Origin: Mauremys mutica
Taxonomy: Eukaryota > Chordata > Testudines > Geoemydidae
DNA: 64,000 bases
Direction: 5' to 3'
Assembly (NCBI RefSeq): GCF_020497125.1
Contig: NC_059087.1
Coordinates: 11,565,925 to 11,629,924, forward strand
Shown: one piece after another, positions 44,968 through 54,496 of the stretch
Layout: the number at the start of each line of letters is the position of its first letter
Position numbering within the stretch: position 1 is the stretch's first letter
Program-made: the position numbers and the translations under genes
The notes under the pieces: model-generated
Told to the model about the DNA's origin: nothing
The model's database searches: none
What the model saw: the letters and a program-made list of their open reading frames with translations, nothing else

Positions 44968-45302
44968 CAGGGGTTGGCAACCTCTGGCACGTGGCTTGCC
45001 AGGATAAGCACCCTGGCGGGCCGGGCCAGTTTGTTTACCTGCCGCATCGGCAGGTTCGGCCGACTGCAGCTCCCACTGGCCGTGGTTCACCGTCCCAGGT
45101 CAATGGGGGCTGCAGGAAGCGGTGCAGGCCAAGGGATGTGCTGACTGTGGCTTCCCGCCACCCCCATTGGCGTGGGAAGGCGAACCATGGCCAGTGGGAG
45201 CTGCGGTCGGCCAAACCTGCTGACACGGCAGGTAAACAAACTGGCCCGGCCCGCCAGGGTGCTTACCCAGGCAAGCCGCATGTCAGAGGTTGCCAACCCC
45301 TG
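44968..45302. mobile_element. hAT-type MITE with long inverted arms, 335 bp
   Basis: CAGGGGTTGGCAACCTCTGG on the left is matched by CAGAGGTTGCCAACCCCTG on the right. The inverted arms extend inward over more than 100 bases (GGCGGGCCGGGCCAGTTTGT with ACAAACTGGCCCGGCCCGCC, and CACTGGCC with GGCCAGTG), so nearly the whole element folds on itself. The flanks CACTAATA and AAATAATA agree in six of eight bases. CAGGGG ends and 8-bp flank size fit hAT. Confidence 0.8.
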
Positions 45303-45311
45303 AAATAATAT

Positions 45312-45395
45312 TACTTGTATTACATTAGTGCCTAGAGATCCTCCCAGCTGAAAGCAGGCCCCCATTGTGCTAGGAGCTGTACAACTGCTGTACAA
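45312..45395 (-). repeat. L2/L3-type tail relic, minus strand
   Basis: TATTACATTAGTGCCTAGAG is followed by CCCATTGTGCTAGGAGCTGT, the inverse of the gcctagcacaatgggg type of tail found at 50241-50320 and 50630-50760. Confidence 0.6.
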
Positions 45396-45544
45396 AGATG
45401 CTCAGAGACGGACTTTAAAGCGCTTAGCACCTGCAACAAGAGCCAGAGTCTCAAAGAAGTTCAGCACCCAGTGTGACCCCAGTTTTGCAGTTCACCTAGG
45501 CCACGAACGGGGTTGAGTCAACATCTGCTTCTAACCGTGTATGT

Positions 45545-46515
45545 CTTTTGGCTGTCAGAATTCTGACCCCAACAGCCTGCCAGCAGTCCACAAGCCTCAT
45601 CCTCTCTTTGTCTAACTTATTTACTCCTTGCAGACTGACTTTATTACCCTTCTGGCCACAAATTCACCCCCAAACCATCCTATTAGAGGGACCAGTCTCA
45701 CTCACTGCACCCTCCCAGAAAACGTATTAGGTTCACTGTCTCTGCAGAGACAGTTCAACATTCCAACTTGACAGCTTATTAGAAGCTCTGCTGAACTTAC
45801 ACAGCACTAATGAATATAATGAAAGCAAAACAAGTTTATTAACAAAAGAGCTTGGATTAAGTGATACCAAGGAAAAGAGATCAAGGTAGAAATGCTTATA
45901 AGCAAATAAAAGTGAAAACACGCATCCGAAAGTCTAAGATTAATCTAGCAAGACACAGTCTTTTGTTCAAGATTGTTTCTCTCACCCTCAGTCTTCTTTC
46001 CAGCTTTGGACTGGCCGGCCTGGCCAGAACCCATCACAGAGATCAAATCGCTTGTTTTCTTAGACTCCAGCTTTATTTTTCACTTTAAGGGGACAATCTC
46101 TAGCCCTTATATTCCCAAAGGAATTGTCTTTCTCCTAAAAGTTAGGAAGGTCTCCTGGGGATTCAGTTCTCTGATTCTCTCTCTCTAGGGTGCAGGAGGC
46201 ATGTTAATTCTGTCTCTCAAGTTCAGTCTCAGGATAACCCCCTCTGCTTTAGCTGGATGGCTTTGTTTACTGCTAATATGTAAATTCCATCTAGGACAAA
46301 CCTGTTTAGCACCTTTTCCTAAGCTAGGCCGTCTGGTCTTAAACATATCCTAGTAACATTACATAGAGAGACTTTGTAACTTCACATATAACATTGTTAC
46401 AGATATTTCCCAATGATATAATTGACCGTGTGTGCGAATAATATCAAATGATACCTCACAAGGCATATTTTGCACAAATATTACTGTGGTAGTGTGTAGG
46501 GTGTGAATACAGGGG
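45545..46515 (-). mobile_element. Probable endogenous retroviral LTR, minus strand, boundaries uncertain
   Basis: On the minus strand AATAAA lies in TTGTTAATAAACTTGTTTTG (around 45829-45848), set in about 1 kb of non-coding sequence with TTCTC- and CT-rich blocks. The overall look (CAAGTTTATTAACAAAAGAG on the plus strand, followed by AAGTGATACCAAGG) is that of a common reptile LTR. Ends and target duplications could not be identified, and no gag, pol or env sequence is present. Confidence 0.45.
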
Positions 46516-46792
46516 CACTTAAGATCACACAGAGCAGCTCGCACCACAACCCTCATGGACAGATCCAATGTGCTAAGCTGTTCTGAAAATCTGGCCACCT
46601 ATTCTGGTGCCTAAAATGGGGGCTGAGTGCCTATGAAAATGTAGCCCTGGGTGTTATATAGAGCAAAGAATGGAGAGCCCTTAAATAGACTCCATGAACG
46701 TAAGTTTGTTAACATGCAAAAAAAAAAAAAAAAAAAGTGTCAACCAGCATAAGAACATGTGGTGACTTCACATATGCTGTAAATGTTATATG

Positions 46793-47700
46793 TTGGGCCC
46801 CACCAAATACACAGCCATGAAAAATGCATCACAGACCATGAAATCTGGTCTCCCCCTGTGAAATCTGGTCTTGTGTGTGCTTTTACCCTACACTACACAG
46901 ATTTCACGGGGGAGACCAGCGTTTCTCAAACTGGGGGTCCTGACCCAAAAGGGAGTTGCAGGGGGAGGGTCACAAGGTTATTTTAGTATCAGAGGGGTAG
47001 CCGTGTTAGTCTGGTTCTGTAAAAGCAGCAAAGAATCCTGTGGCACCTTATAGACTAACAGACGTTTTGCAGCATGAGCTTTCGTGGGTGAATACCCACT
47101 TCTTCAGATGCAAGGTTATGTTAGGGAGATCACAGCATTGCCATTCTTATTTCTGCACTGCCTTCAGAGCTGGGCAACCAGAACGCGGTGGCTGTTGGCC
47201 AGGTGCCCAGCTCTGAAGGCAGCAGCCCACCAGCAGCAGCGCAGAGGTATGGGTGGCCATACCATACTATGCCACCTTTAGTTCTGCGCTGCTGCCTTCA
47301 CAGCTGGGTGGCTGGAGAGTGGCGGCTGCTGACTGAGGGCCCAGCTCTGCAGGCAGCAGCTCAGAACTAAAGGTGGCATAGTATGGTATGGTAAGGGTGG
47401 CAATACCATACCATGTCATCCTGACTTCTGTCCTTTCCAGCTGCTCAGCTCTGAAGGTAGCACTGCCGCCAGCAGCAGCATAGAAGTAAGGGGTAGCAAT
47501 ACTGCAACCCCCCCTTACAATAACCTTGTAACCCCCACCCCGCCCCCCGCAACACACAACTCTTTTTTGGGTCAGGATCCCTACAATTACAACACTCTGA
47601 AATTTCAGATTTAAATAGCTAAAAACACGACATTTGTGATTTTAAAAATCCTATGGCCGTGAAATTAACCAAAATGGACCGTGAATGTGGTAGGGCCCTA
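46793..47700. mobile_element. hAT-like element with internal inverted and tandem repeats, hosting a nested repeat
   Basis: The left end GGGCCCCACCAAATACACAG and the right end, read inverted as GGGCCCTACCACATTCACGG, are similar. The flanks GTTATATG (46785-46792) and GTTATGTA (47701-47708) agree in six of eight bases. Inside, GAAATCTGGTCTCCCCCTGT is inverted as GATTTCACGGGGGAGACCAG. Units built on CTGCCTTCAGAGCTGGGC and CAGCAGCAGCG recur about three times (47140-47490), alternating with GGCATAGTATGGTATGG / CCATACCATACTATGCC inverted blocks. A 125-bp hammerhead-type repeat is inserted at 46987-47111. Confidence 0.7.
46987..47111 (-). repeat. Repeat with hammerhead-like core, nested, with 13-bp target duplication
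   Basis: On the minus strand: GCAT, CTGAAGA (47107-47101), a perfect 6-bp hairpin GTGGGT-ATTC-ACCCAC, GAAA (47083-47080), GC, TC and ATGC (47075-47072), which pairs with the first GCAT. The 3' part has GTTAGTCT and AGACTAAC as inverted copies, a second stem. The unit starts exactly at the hammerhead stem and is flanked by AAGGTTATTTTAG (46974-46986) and AAGGTTATGTTAG (47112-47124), 12 of 13 bases alike. That is a clean insertion into the hAT-like element. A Penelope-type origin is inference. Confidence 0.7.
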
Positions 47701-47708
47701 GTTATGTA

Positions 47709-49159
47709 TTTAATGTTTTATTTTCCTTTTACAGCATTAAGAGATTTCAATACAAGAAAAGGCTACAGTGAAAAGCGACTCCAAAGCAAAAAGCCTTAAG
47801 CTATTCTTTGGAGAACTCCACAATGGCTGACACTTTCAATGCATTAGGTATCTTTCAGCCCACAGAGATCACATTTAGCCAGCAAACCTGCCCTTTCAAT
47901 TCACTTGAAGCTGTTACTTCAATCTATTCGATCTGTGCTCTCTGCACCTTTCATTTCGAATAGGTTCAGCCTAATTCAGAGCAGCCAGGGAGGCTGACAA
48001 GCAGTACCTTTCTTTCACATCCTTGGGGCTACCTGCTGACATCTTTAAAAGAATTTAGAAATAAATCTAATACTGCTTCTTTCACACAACAAAATTATTT
48101 ATTTGAATTCCATCAAGAGAGCACACAGGTATAAACAAGGGATGGCTCCGTGGCTCAAAAGCACTTTAGAAAGCCATTTGCCCCCATGCAGGTCTAACCA
48201 TTCCATTGTAATAAAATAAAACACTATTGTAAATTGACACAGGCTGGGTTTAAAGCCTGATGCCTTAAGAAGAAGCAAGACGGACTTAGTTTAAAAAACA
48301 GCAACCCTGACGCTGATTAGCAAGTGTTTGTAAATGCTTGGCATCTTGACACACACAAACTGCCCACAGTGGTACATGTGATGGGTTCACATGTCCTAGG
48401 CGGCATCTAGCCACTAACCCGTAGGGGTTGGGAGTCGGGGCACGGGGGGCGGCGGGGGGGATGGAGGGGACAGGAAGCCTGAGCCAGATCTGATGAGATA
48501 TTAGGGCCTTTATCAATTCAGTCCCAGCACCAGTTCATGGAGGGGAAATAAAAGCATGAAGTGCCTGAGAACTGTGAACTGCCTGGGCAATAGGCAGATG
48601 TGAGACATTTCATACAATAGTGTTCTGTGTTGCTTAGTACAGATTTGAGAGACAGAGAGACAAGAGCTGGCTCTCTGGAACACTCCGGCATGGCCCCACG
48701 CCATGGCTATAAAAGGAGGATGTTCTGCTTTTTTGGAAACAGTTTTAGCAGTAGCCATTGGTGTCAGTGGATAACGACCCCAGCCACGTGACTGGGTCCA
48801 GGAAATAAAGTGAAGTTTCTTCCTAGCACTCCTGTGTCTCACACCTTCATTACAAGGGTGATATCCCCATAGGCATTGTCTCAGAATTGAGCTATCCATT
48901 AAATTACTTAGCGGGATTGAAGGGGAAAATAAACTTTCCCAATCAATTACAACACCCATCATACAGGCAAGCTGCGTCCTACCAGAATATCTCCTCCCAG
49001 TGGGCCCAGTATCGTAGCTGCCCTCTCTAATGTTCATCAATTGTCACTAATATTCATTGACATCAGTGGAAGTTCCACACAAGGAATAGCCAAAGAATCA
49101 GGCCGTGTGTACGTGTGCGCACACACACACTATAGCCGATCCTAAAATTTGTCTTACCC
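47709..49159. other. Stretch without recognised gene
   Basis: A G-rich tract lies at 48438-48470 and a GTGTGTACGTGTGCGCACAC tract at 49107-49126. The 175-codon minus-strand frame at 48513-49040 shows no domain or coding-like pattern I can identify. No gene is called. Confidence 0.45.
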
Positions 49160-49400
49160 CATCCCCAAAACATGCCTCAACTTTTTGGTGAAAAACTGAA
49201 AACCAGAGCTTTTTGGCCAAAAAAAAACGAATTTTTTCACCTGAAAACTGACCGTTTTGATTCTGAAATGCTGCTGCAGGCCACATGCCCTTATTTGCCT
49301 ATATGGGCTAGATTCCCCAGGCAGACTACATTTCACATGATGCACCACAATATCCTCGCAGACTGAGAAGCACCATTGCAGCCAGGAGTCCCAGGCCCTG
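49160..49400. repeat. A/T-rich repeat related to 51535-52125
   Basis: AACTTTTTGGTGAAAAACTG, GCTTTTTGGCC and then GGGCTAGATTCCCCAGGCAG and ACTACATTTCACATGATGCA correspond to TTTTGG-type blocks and GGGCCAGGTTCCCCAGCCAG, ACTAAATCTCCC in 51750-51800. Confidence 0.5.
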
Positions 49401-49811
49401 GTGCCTGTATTCACTATAGGTTTGTCATATCTTTGTCCATTTTGCATGACATGCTCTAATAGTGTCATTCACACTGGTCACCGTTAAGTCTTCACAACTG
49501 TACTTTTTGCTTAAGTTACCATTTAATAAAGGGAATGGGGATGACGTCACGGTAATGTTAGTGACTTGCAAACAGCAACTGTAAATATTCTGAGTGATCA
49601 TTGCAAGGCTGTTTTATTCCCCTTTGTCTCCTTTGCATGTCATTACCACGGATCGTTACACATCTGATTTCTATAATAATGATTTATGTTTGGCGACTGG
49701 ATGCCTCAGGGGAATGGGAATGAGATACCGAGTTGTTCCTTTCTAGGACAACAGTTTGAACTCAGCCCAGACAGGGAGGATTAGAAACTGCTTCCTTCTG
49801 ACTGGTGGGGT

Positions 49812-50080
49812 GACCTATAGAATCAGAGACATATAGGACTGGAAGGCACCTAGAGAGGTCATCTAGTCCAGTCCCCTGCATTCAAGGCAGGACTATGTAA
49901 TAACGAGACAATTCCTGACAGGTGTTTGTCTAACCTGCTCTTATAAACCTCCAATGACGGAGATTCCACAACCCCCCTAGGCAATTTGTTCTGGTGCTTA
50001 ACTACCCTGAGGGTTAGGAAGTTTTTCCTAATGTGTGAAATGAGTTTTTTGTTCTCAGTCCAGGTCTAAGTGAATAAGAG
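49812..50080 (-). mobile_element. CR1-type LINE 3' end, minus strand
   Basis: On the plus strand the tail comes first: TAGAATCAGAGACATATAGG, ACTGGAAGGCACCTAGAGAG, GTCATCTAGTCCAGTCCCCT. The C-terminal ORF2 region follows (CCAATGACGGAGATTCCACA, ACTACCCTGAGGGTTAGGAA, GTTTTTCCTAATG). 5' truncated and diverged. Confidence 0.8.
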
Positions 50081-50240
50081 TCCACGGCACAAAAACCACC
50101 CCTCAAAATGGTGAGACCCTTCTTAGCCACTAGATAACTTCACTTCTACAAAACTTTTTAAAATTGTATACAACTTCTATTACGCTCATTCAAACCCTGC
50201 GCAGTTTTCCTCCTTAGATAGTCCTTGTCCTGAAAGGTTT

Positions 50241-50320
50241 AGAGTCCTTACTCTGTACAGTGCTTGGCACAATGAGGTCCTGATGTCAGCTGGGATCTCT
50301 AGAAGATAGTATATTACAAT
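50241..50320 (+). repeat. L2/L3-type tail relic
   Basis: ACTCTGTACAGTGCTTGGCA, CAATGAGGTCCTGATGTCAG, then GGGATCTCTAGAAG: the tail with a gcctagcacaatgaggtcctgat plan. Confidence 0.55.
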
Positions 50321-50629
50321 GACTAACCATAACTCAGTCCTAATTCAAGCAAAACACCCACTGGCACCAGTGGTTTTTTTTACCTAAGTAAAGAATAAAG
50401 AACATACTTTCTCCTCAGGTTACACTAGAGTAACTCATTGACCTCATATAGAGTTGAGCTGTTATAACTGGGGAGAGGCTACTAGTAAGCAGTGACTGAG
50501 TAAAGACTCCAGGATTTGGTTTTATATTTATCATTTCAATGTATCAGATTAAAAAGCACCAATATTGTATCACTGCTTCCCTGTGCTCCCTTATCTGTCC
50601 GTCTCCAGCAGCTGTCTCTTGCCTTGTAC

Positions 50630-50760
50630 TTAGATTATAAACTCCTTGAGGCCGGGATTGTCTTTTTGTTCTGTATTTTTACAGTGACTAACAAAATGGG
50701 GCTCTGGTCCATGATTGGGGCTCCTAGGTGCTACCTCAACACAAATAATTCATAAAATAA
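50630..50760 (+). repeat. L2/L3-type tail, well preserved
   Basis: TTAGATTATAAACTCCTTGA, GGCCGGGATTGTCTTTTTGT, ACTAACAAAATGGGGCTCTG, GTCCATGATTGGGGCTCCTA and GGTGCTACCTCAACACAAAT lead into an AATAATAAAA tail. This is the best copy here of the tail family also at 37500, 45312, 50241 and 56180. Confidence 0.65.
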
Positions 50761-51534
50761 TAAAAATAAAAATAATAAAAAGTTCATGGTTCAGGAACTG
50801 TTTCATCACTGCAAGATCAACAGTTTCCATGAATGGAAGCACAGCATCTAAAATACCCCCTCAATACATTTTTCATCCCTCTTGCTAGGTCAAAGGCTCA
50901 CTGTAGTGCATTTAAATGCACCACTATTGCATCACTGCAACATTCAGAGGCCACTAATCCAGAACAGGAGGCAAGATCCATTGCGTGCACTGCACAATCT
51001 GCTTCCATTGAGGAGGAAACAAATATCTTTTTAATATCACTGTTTGCCAGCTGGCCAAGGAAGAGCATTAAAGACATCTGTAAAATGCTTTAGCTACCAC
51101 GAAGGAAGACGAGGAGTGCCGAGAAGTGCAATGAGCAAGGGGACCGGGAGTGAGACAGGGAAGGAGTGCAAGGGAGAAATTATCAATCGCAAATACAAGA
51201 GGAATACAAGAGGAGTTATTTTCAAACACTTAATTCCACATTCTTCAACTTAACATTTGAAGATCCTGTCATACGTGGCAATAGGCATGCATACTTCATA
51301 CAAAGAAAGACCCAGTGACACTGAGCATCCGTTCGGTTACTTGTTTTTCAGCTTGTGTGGGCAAGGCACAGTAGAAACCAATGCAGAAATATCAAGTAAT
51401 CCTCTATTTTCCTATCACTTTGGAGAAACTGGCAAGCATCCTGTTATAAGGGCCAGTGAATCTCAGTTTTGGCTGTTTACGATGAAAGCAGGAAACAAGA
51501 CCTGAGCAAAATGCAGAATCCCCATCTCACAAAA
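50761..51534. other. Stretch without recognised gene
   Basis: Nothing supported. Confidence 0.45.
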
Positions 51535-52125
51535 AAAATCTGGTATTTCACCTTTTTTTTTCTGTCCAAAATCATGACTTAAATTTGAATTTTTTCACAG
51601 AATGAAATAGTCTAAAAACTTGATTCAGAAGTGTCACAACGTTTTGGTTTGTCAAACTGACAAAAGTTTCATTTCAATCAGTTCAGCATTAAACCACATT
51701 TCCCATTGTGGTGCATTGCCTCAGGGAGTTGTAGTTCGGGAGCCTGATGCCCCCATTTTCCCCTATGGGCCAGGTTCCCCAGCCAGACTAAATCTCCCAT
51801 ATAGTCAGCATACAGCTTGGTCAGAAGGGAGTCACACCCATGGGAGAGAATGGGGTCCCAAACTACAACTCCCATGAGGCAATGCGCTGATAGCGAAATG
51901 CAATTAAATGTTTTGTTGAACTGATTTGAAACAAAACATTTTAGGTCAGTTCAATAAAATGAAATATTCCAATTTGAATCAAACTGACTCAAAATAAAAT
52001 ATTTCATTCTGATTTTCCTGATGAATTTTTTTTAGCAAAACTGAAATTTCCTTGTGGAAAATTTTGATTGTGTGGAAACTGCATTTTCCATTGGAAAATT
52101 CCAAACCAGTTCTACAGGAAACCTT
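51535..52125. repeat. A/T-rich repeat around a long inverted repeat
   Basis: The core (51711-51891) has arms GTGCATTGCCTCAGGGAGTT-GTAGTTCGGGAG and, inverted, GCGCATTGCCTCATGGGAGT-TGTAGTTTGGGAC. The outer parts are AAAATTTTG-, GAAATATTCC- and TTTCATT-type blocks on both sides. ACTACAACTCCCATGAGGCA resembles the binding site of ZNF143, which is known to occur in several repeats; that is a motif resemblance only. Confidence 0.5.
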
Positions 52126-53529
52126 TCTGCTATTAATTAATTACGATTGTGCAACCCTTAGTTACGTTGGTGTGCACTTACTTGCATGGAGTAATCCCAT
52201 CGTAGGGCTACTTGTGTAAGTGTTCACCTCAAGGAGTATGCCCCATCTAGCCCTGTGAGCTCATGGAGGACACTTAAAACTTGTGCAGAAGTATTTATAC
52301 CTCTGATTAGATGATGTTTGACTTGGTTTCTTCTTGGTATGTAGGTCTCAGATAAATGATGTCATTTACTCACAACCCAACAGAGTATGCGTTCTTTTGA
52401 AAGAGCAAGATGCATCTCAGATTTTCAAATTCCAAACCACCAAAGGTGACAGAACACCCCATTGCATGCACACAATGGTCTTTAGCAGGTAACTTGAACA
52501 CAGCCCTCAGAGACAGAGAACACTGCAAAAACACCATGAAATTAATGAGCTTCACCCAGGCAATGTTCTGTCTCTCAAAGTATAAAACAATTCAACTCTC
52601 TATGAATGAAATACAACACAGGAGCCAAATTTTTCGTATGCTGTGCTGCTTTGTGGGATTAATATGTCCATTCACAAGACAAATTAAAAGAGCCAAAATC
52701 CTTCTACCCCTATTCTTTTGGGTGGGTAGGTGGATAAGAAGTTCTACACAATGTTCATAAACTGCAAAACACGTGTTTTTAGATAGAACCTTCACATCCT
52801 CATTCTATTTTTCTCCTTCCACTTAATCATGTACATTGCATTCTGCTGGATTACTTTTTCCCTGTTTTTTCAGGTGTGACTACAATAGGTTATATTAGTT
52901 TTTTCTAGAGACATCCTTAACTTCATTGAACTTTTACTCCTACTAGACACTTTAAAAGAAAACCTCACCCAATCAGATCAGCCCAACAGTTGAAATGTTT
53001 AAAGAGACCAGAAGCACATCTTTCAATGAGCACACTGGCAAATGGATTTAGCAATTTTGAGACTATTACTAGTTTTCTGAGCATCTTGCCTTTTTTATTT
53101 TTACGTGACATTATTTGTAACAAGCAAGCCGACAGCATTCACTTTAATAGAAATTTGATATTTAAAAGTTAAACATTCTGTTTAAATATTACATCTTGAG
53201 ATGTTTGTTAAAGCAGGACTACAGCAAGATGGAAAGTTTACCCAGGATCCCCATACGATCACAAATTTGGTCCTGTTTGGTTTTATTAAGCAAGATGGCT
53301 CGATGGCTCAGAAACACGAATGGTAATTAAAAATATAAAAAGGAGCTAATTTTCAACTAGTCTGTTCATGCTGAAAAGTGTATCTAGGCCCTTTGTAATT
53401 ACAAACTCAGCAACTTATTCATTAAAGGAAATGACACATTATAGAATTCTATAGTATTGGCCCCAAATGCTGTATGAACATTATTCTATGCGGACACATT
53501 TTGGAACATCACTGTAGTATTTTTGTTGG
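52126..53529. other. Stretch without recognised gene
   Basis: Nothing supported. The overlapping frames at 52410-52795 on both strands show no domain. Confidence 0.45.
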
Positions 53530-53800
53530 AGTTTTCTTTGCTCCGTGATCTGCACTGGCTCCCAATAAGCTTCCAGGCAGAAGTCAAGGTGATGATTTGA
53601 ACCCGGTTCCCCTCTCTCTCTCTCTCCTCCCTGTGACCTACTGACACAGTTGAGATCAGCAGAAGTGCTTGAGGTGAAGCCCCCTCAATAGAAAGGGAGC
53701 TGCTGACAGATTCTTCTCTGGGAGAGGTCTGCAGTTTTGGAAGTCACTCCTCAGCTTGGTCCACCACGGCCAAGATCTGTTAACATCTTGCCTCTTCTTT
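53530..53800 (+). pseudogene. LINE ORF2 C-terminal relic, probably L2
   Basis: GATCTGCACTGGCTCCCAAT with the following bases reads DLHWLPISFQAEVKVM, the signature LHWLP block found near the C-terminus of L2-type ORF2 proteins. Downstream sequence cannot be followed in one frame. A CT repeat lies at 53610-53626. Confidence 0.55.
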
Positions 53801-53804
53801 TGGG

Positions 53805-53970
53805 TCATAGAATATCAGGGTTGGAAGAGATCATCTAGTCCAACCCTCCTGCTCAAAGCAGGACCAATCCCCAGACAGATTTTTGCCCTGGATCCCTAAA
53901 TGGCCCCATTAAGGATTGAACTCCCAACCCTGGGTTTAGCAGCCCAATGCTCAAACCACTGAGCTATCCC
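53805..53970 (-). mobile_element. tRNA-derived turtle SINE with CR1 tail, minus strand
   Basis: On the minus strand: GGGATAGCTCAGTGGTTTGA (box A, at 53966-53948), GGTTGGGAGTTCAATCC (box B, 53929-53913), then GGATTGGTCCTGCTTTGAGC, AGGAGGGTTGGACTAGATGA and CCAACCCTGATATTCTATGA. The head matches the SINE at 21827-22016. The tail instead matches the 3' end of the CR1 copy at 4472-6070. Confidence 0.9.
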
Positions 53971-54304
53971 ATGTAAAGCAACTGAGAAGGGAGTAGGTTG
54001 AGGTGAATCCCTTTGTGGGCAATTCTTTAGTATTATCTGTATGTTTTGATCTGTATAAATCAGAAGTAATAATAAAATATCATCATCACAAATGTCCTCT
54101 CTATAGGGCATTCTGCACTTATATTGGTTTCTCTCTTTCCTGGGCCCTGATATATAGATATAGATATCTCAAAGCAGATGCATTATTCTGGTTGGGATTG
54201 TTAGAAGGGAAAGTGTGACTATATGCCAGGAGGGAGAAAATCAAACAAACAGATGTTTCCACAGTCATTATTGTACCATAACTCTGATTTAATGCCACTC
54301 AAAT

Positions 54305-54491
54305 TGTTATGTATGTCATGGTTTTTGTTGCTATGGCAACTGAGTTAGATTATTATGGGTTAGCTCAACCGGTTTCAACCGGCTGAGTGAGCTCTCTGTA
54401 TATCTGTAAATAAAATGGAGGTTTTGGTTAGCTGCCTGCTCTCTGGCCTCAAGTGATTGCTTCCTACACCGGCTGCCCCAAGGATATAACA
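54305..54491 (+). mobile_element. Short solo LTR, 187 bp, with perfect 5-bp duplication
   Basis: It begins TGTTAT and ends ATAACA (perfect 6-bp inverted ends, TG...CA), flanked by CAAAT at 54300-54304 and 54492-54496. AATAAA is present in CTGTAAATAAAATGGAG near 54405-54421. Short for an LTR, so a small LTR element (TRIM-like) or a compact Gypsy-type LTR is possible. No internal sequence remains. Confidence 0.8.
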
Positions 54492-54496
54492 CAAAT

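Noticed and set aside
48513..49040. 175-codon minus-strand frame
   Set aside because: No domain, no repeat-family match and no splice context; length alone is not enough. A search with the translation would be the decisive test.
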